From assembly GCA_013289685.1 (NCBI GenBank), contig JABCZL010000013.1, forward strand, positions 62,001 to 126,000: 64,000 nucleotides of DNA. Reading direction: 5' to 3'. How positions within the stretch are numbered: the stretch's first letter is position 1; each line of letters opens with the position of its first letter. Under the pieces are notes generated by a model. That model was not told the origin of the DNA. It ran no database searches and saw only the letters and a program-made list of their open reading frames with translations. Source of the DNA: Acidobacteriota bacterium (GTDB lineage: Bacteria; Acidobacteriota; Terriglobia; Terriglobales; Acidobacteriaceae). The position numbers and the translations under genes are program-made. Shown here piece after piece: positions 63,356 to 64,000 of the stretch.

Positions 63356-64000
63356 ACGCTGGAATGAAGTCGAGCAACTCTGCCACGCGGCCTTGGAACG
63401 CGAAGAGAGTCAGCGGGCCGCGTTTCTGCAATCGGCTTGCGCAGGAGACCAATCTCTGCTGCGTGAAGTCCAGTCTCTGCTGGCCCATCAAAAGCAAGCC
63501 GAACATTTCATCGAGACTCCCGCCCTGGAACAGGCCGCCAAGTCCCTGGCGGATGGTGAGCGTGATTCGCATCAGTCAGACGCAACTCCCCGCCTGATCG
63601 GCCGGATGATCTCGCACTATCGCATCGTAGAGAGGCTCGGGTATGGCGGCATGGGCGAGGTCTACCGCGCCGTCCGCGCCGACGACCAATATCAGAAGCT
63701 GGTCGCTCTGAAGCTGGTTAAAGCCGACTTCGACACGCATTTCGTCCTCGAGCGCTTCAAGAACGAACGGCAGATTCTCGCCAGCCTGGAGCACCCGAAC
63801 ATTGCGCGACTCATCGACGGCGGTACCACCGACGACGGCCTGCCCTACTTTGTCATGGAACTGGTCGAGGGCCGGCCCATCGATCAATACTGCGAATCCC
63901 ACCGCCTCTCGACGGTGGAGCGGCTCAAGCTTTTCCGCAGCGTCTGCTCCGCAGTGCATTACGCTCATCAGCATCTCGTCGTCCATCGCGACCTCAAGCC
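63345..64000 (+). CDS. Ser/Thr protein kinase, 3' end outside window
   Basis: The frame opens at an ATG (63345) inside the sigma gene and stays open to the right edge, 218 codons; in-frame GTG codons at 63330 and 63333 are alternatives. A helical N-terminal segment (about 1-80) precedes the kinase domain: glycine-rich loop LGYGGMGEVYRA, catalytic Lys in ALKLVKADF, helix C Glu in FKNERQIL, hinge FVMELVEG and the start of the catalytic loop HRDLK at the edge. It is a Hanks-type (PknB-like) kinase; any C-terminal sensor domain lies outside. Pairing with the ECF sigma factor suggests it phosphorylates that factor. Confidence 0.92.
   Translation, partial: MQPERWNEVEQLCHAALEREESQRAAFLQSACAGDQSLLREVQSLLAHQKQAEHFIETPALEQAAKSLADGERDSHQSDATPRLIGRMISHYRIVERLGYGGMGEVYRAVRADDQYQKLVALKLVKADFDTHFVLERFKNERQILASLEHPNIARLIDGGTTDDGLPYFVMELVEGRPIDQYCESHRLSTVERLKLFRSVCSAVHYAHQHLVVHRDLK

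Overview
The window reads as chromosomal DNA of an Acidobacteriota bacterium, most likely of the Terriglobia (Koribacter-like) type. This is an inference from gene families: two large Oar-like TonB-dependent receptors with an N-terminal carboxypeptidase-regulatory fold, two CRTAC1 (FG-GAP/ASPIC-UnbV) proteins, an ECF sigma factor of the TIGR02999 type next to a Ser/Thr kinase, a DUF4412 protein, a DUF5107-TPR protein and a GH9-like enzyme. No rRNA or marker gene in the window confirms it.

Layout. (1) 1-6021 is the integrase end of a genomic island: a secreted RHS/YD-repeat protein running off the left edge, an XRE regulator with an ImmA-like partner, a four-gene ATGA-coupled string (zinc ribbon, 46-aa membrane peptide, excisionase-like HTH, tyrosine integrase) and a tRNA-Ser(GCU) whose 3' end faces the integrase. 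(2) 6548-29164 is an envelope and carbohydrate region: DUF5107-TPR, CBM9-like, GH9-like, CRTAC1, exported amidohydrolase, a DUF362/PQQ-propeller/ApbE/unknown operon, a GntR-UTRA regulator, an Oar receptor with a clear terminator, a TPR protein and a second CRTAC1. (3) 29416-40034 is the most striking locus: a 23-heme c-type cytochrome, a 31-heme c-type cytochrome built from seven three-heme repeats, an outer-membrane barrel with an N-terminal AMIN domain, a small exported protein, a membrane cytochrome b with two HX13H motifs, and a membrane-anchored ferredoxin/FAD/NAD(P) oxidoreductase. Together they look like a complete cytoplasm-to-surface electron conduit unlike the named Mtr, Pcc or Omc systems. 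(4) 40031-44704 is a sensor kinase and a divergent sigma54-dependent response regulator. (5) 44943-53108 is a chemosensory operon (CheY, GAF, two CheD, CheA, MCP, CheW, CheR, CheB). The first CheD has Gly in place of the catalytic Cys, and the MCP ends in a CheR-type pentapeptide. (6) 53155-64000 holds a MocR regulator, a LytTR regulator, an inverted-repeat-bounded intergenic element, a second Oar receptor, an OmpA/lipoprotein/DUF4412/zinc-ribbon envelope cluster, and an ECF sigma-Ser/Thr kinase pair cut by the right edge.

Working together: sigma54-type -24/-12 elements are visible before the 31-heme cytochrome and before the chemosensory operon, and the sigma54 activator lies between the two clusters. 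This suggests, as inference, that extracellular electron transfer and the chemosensory pathway belong to one regulon.
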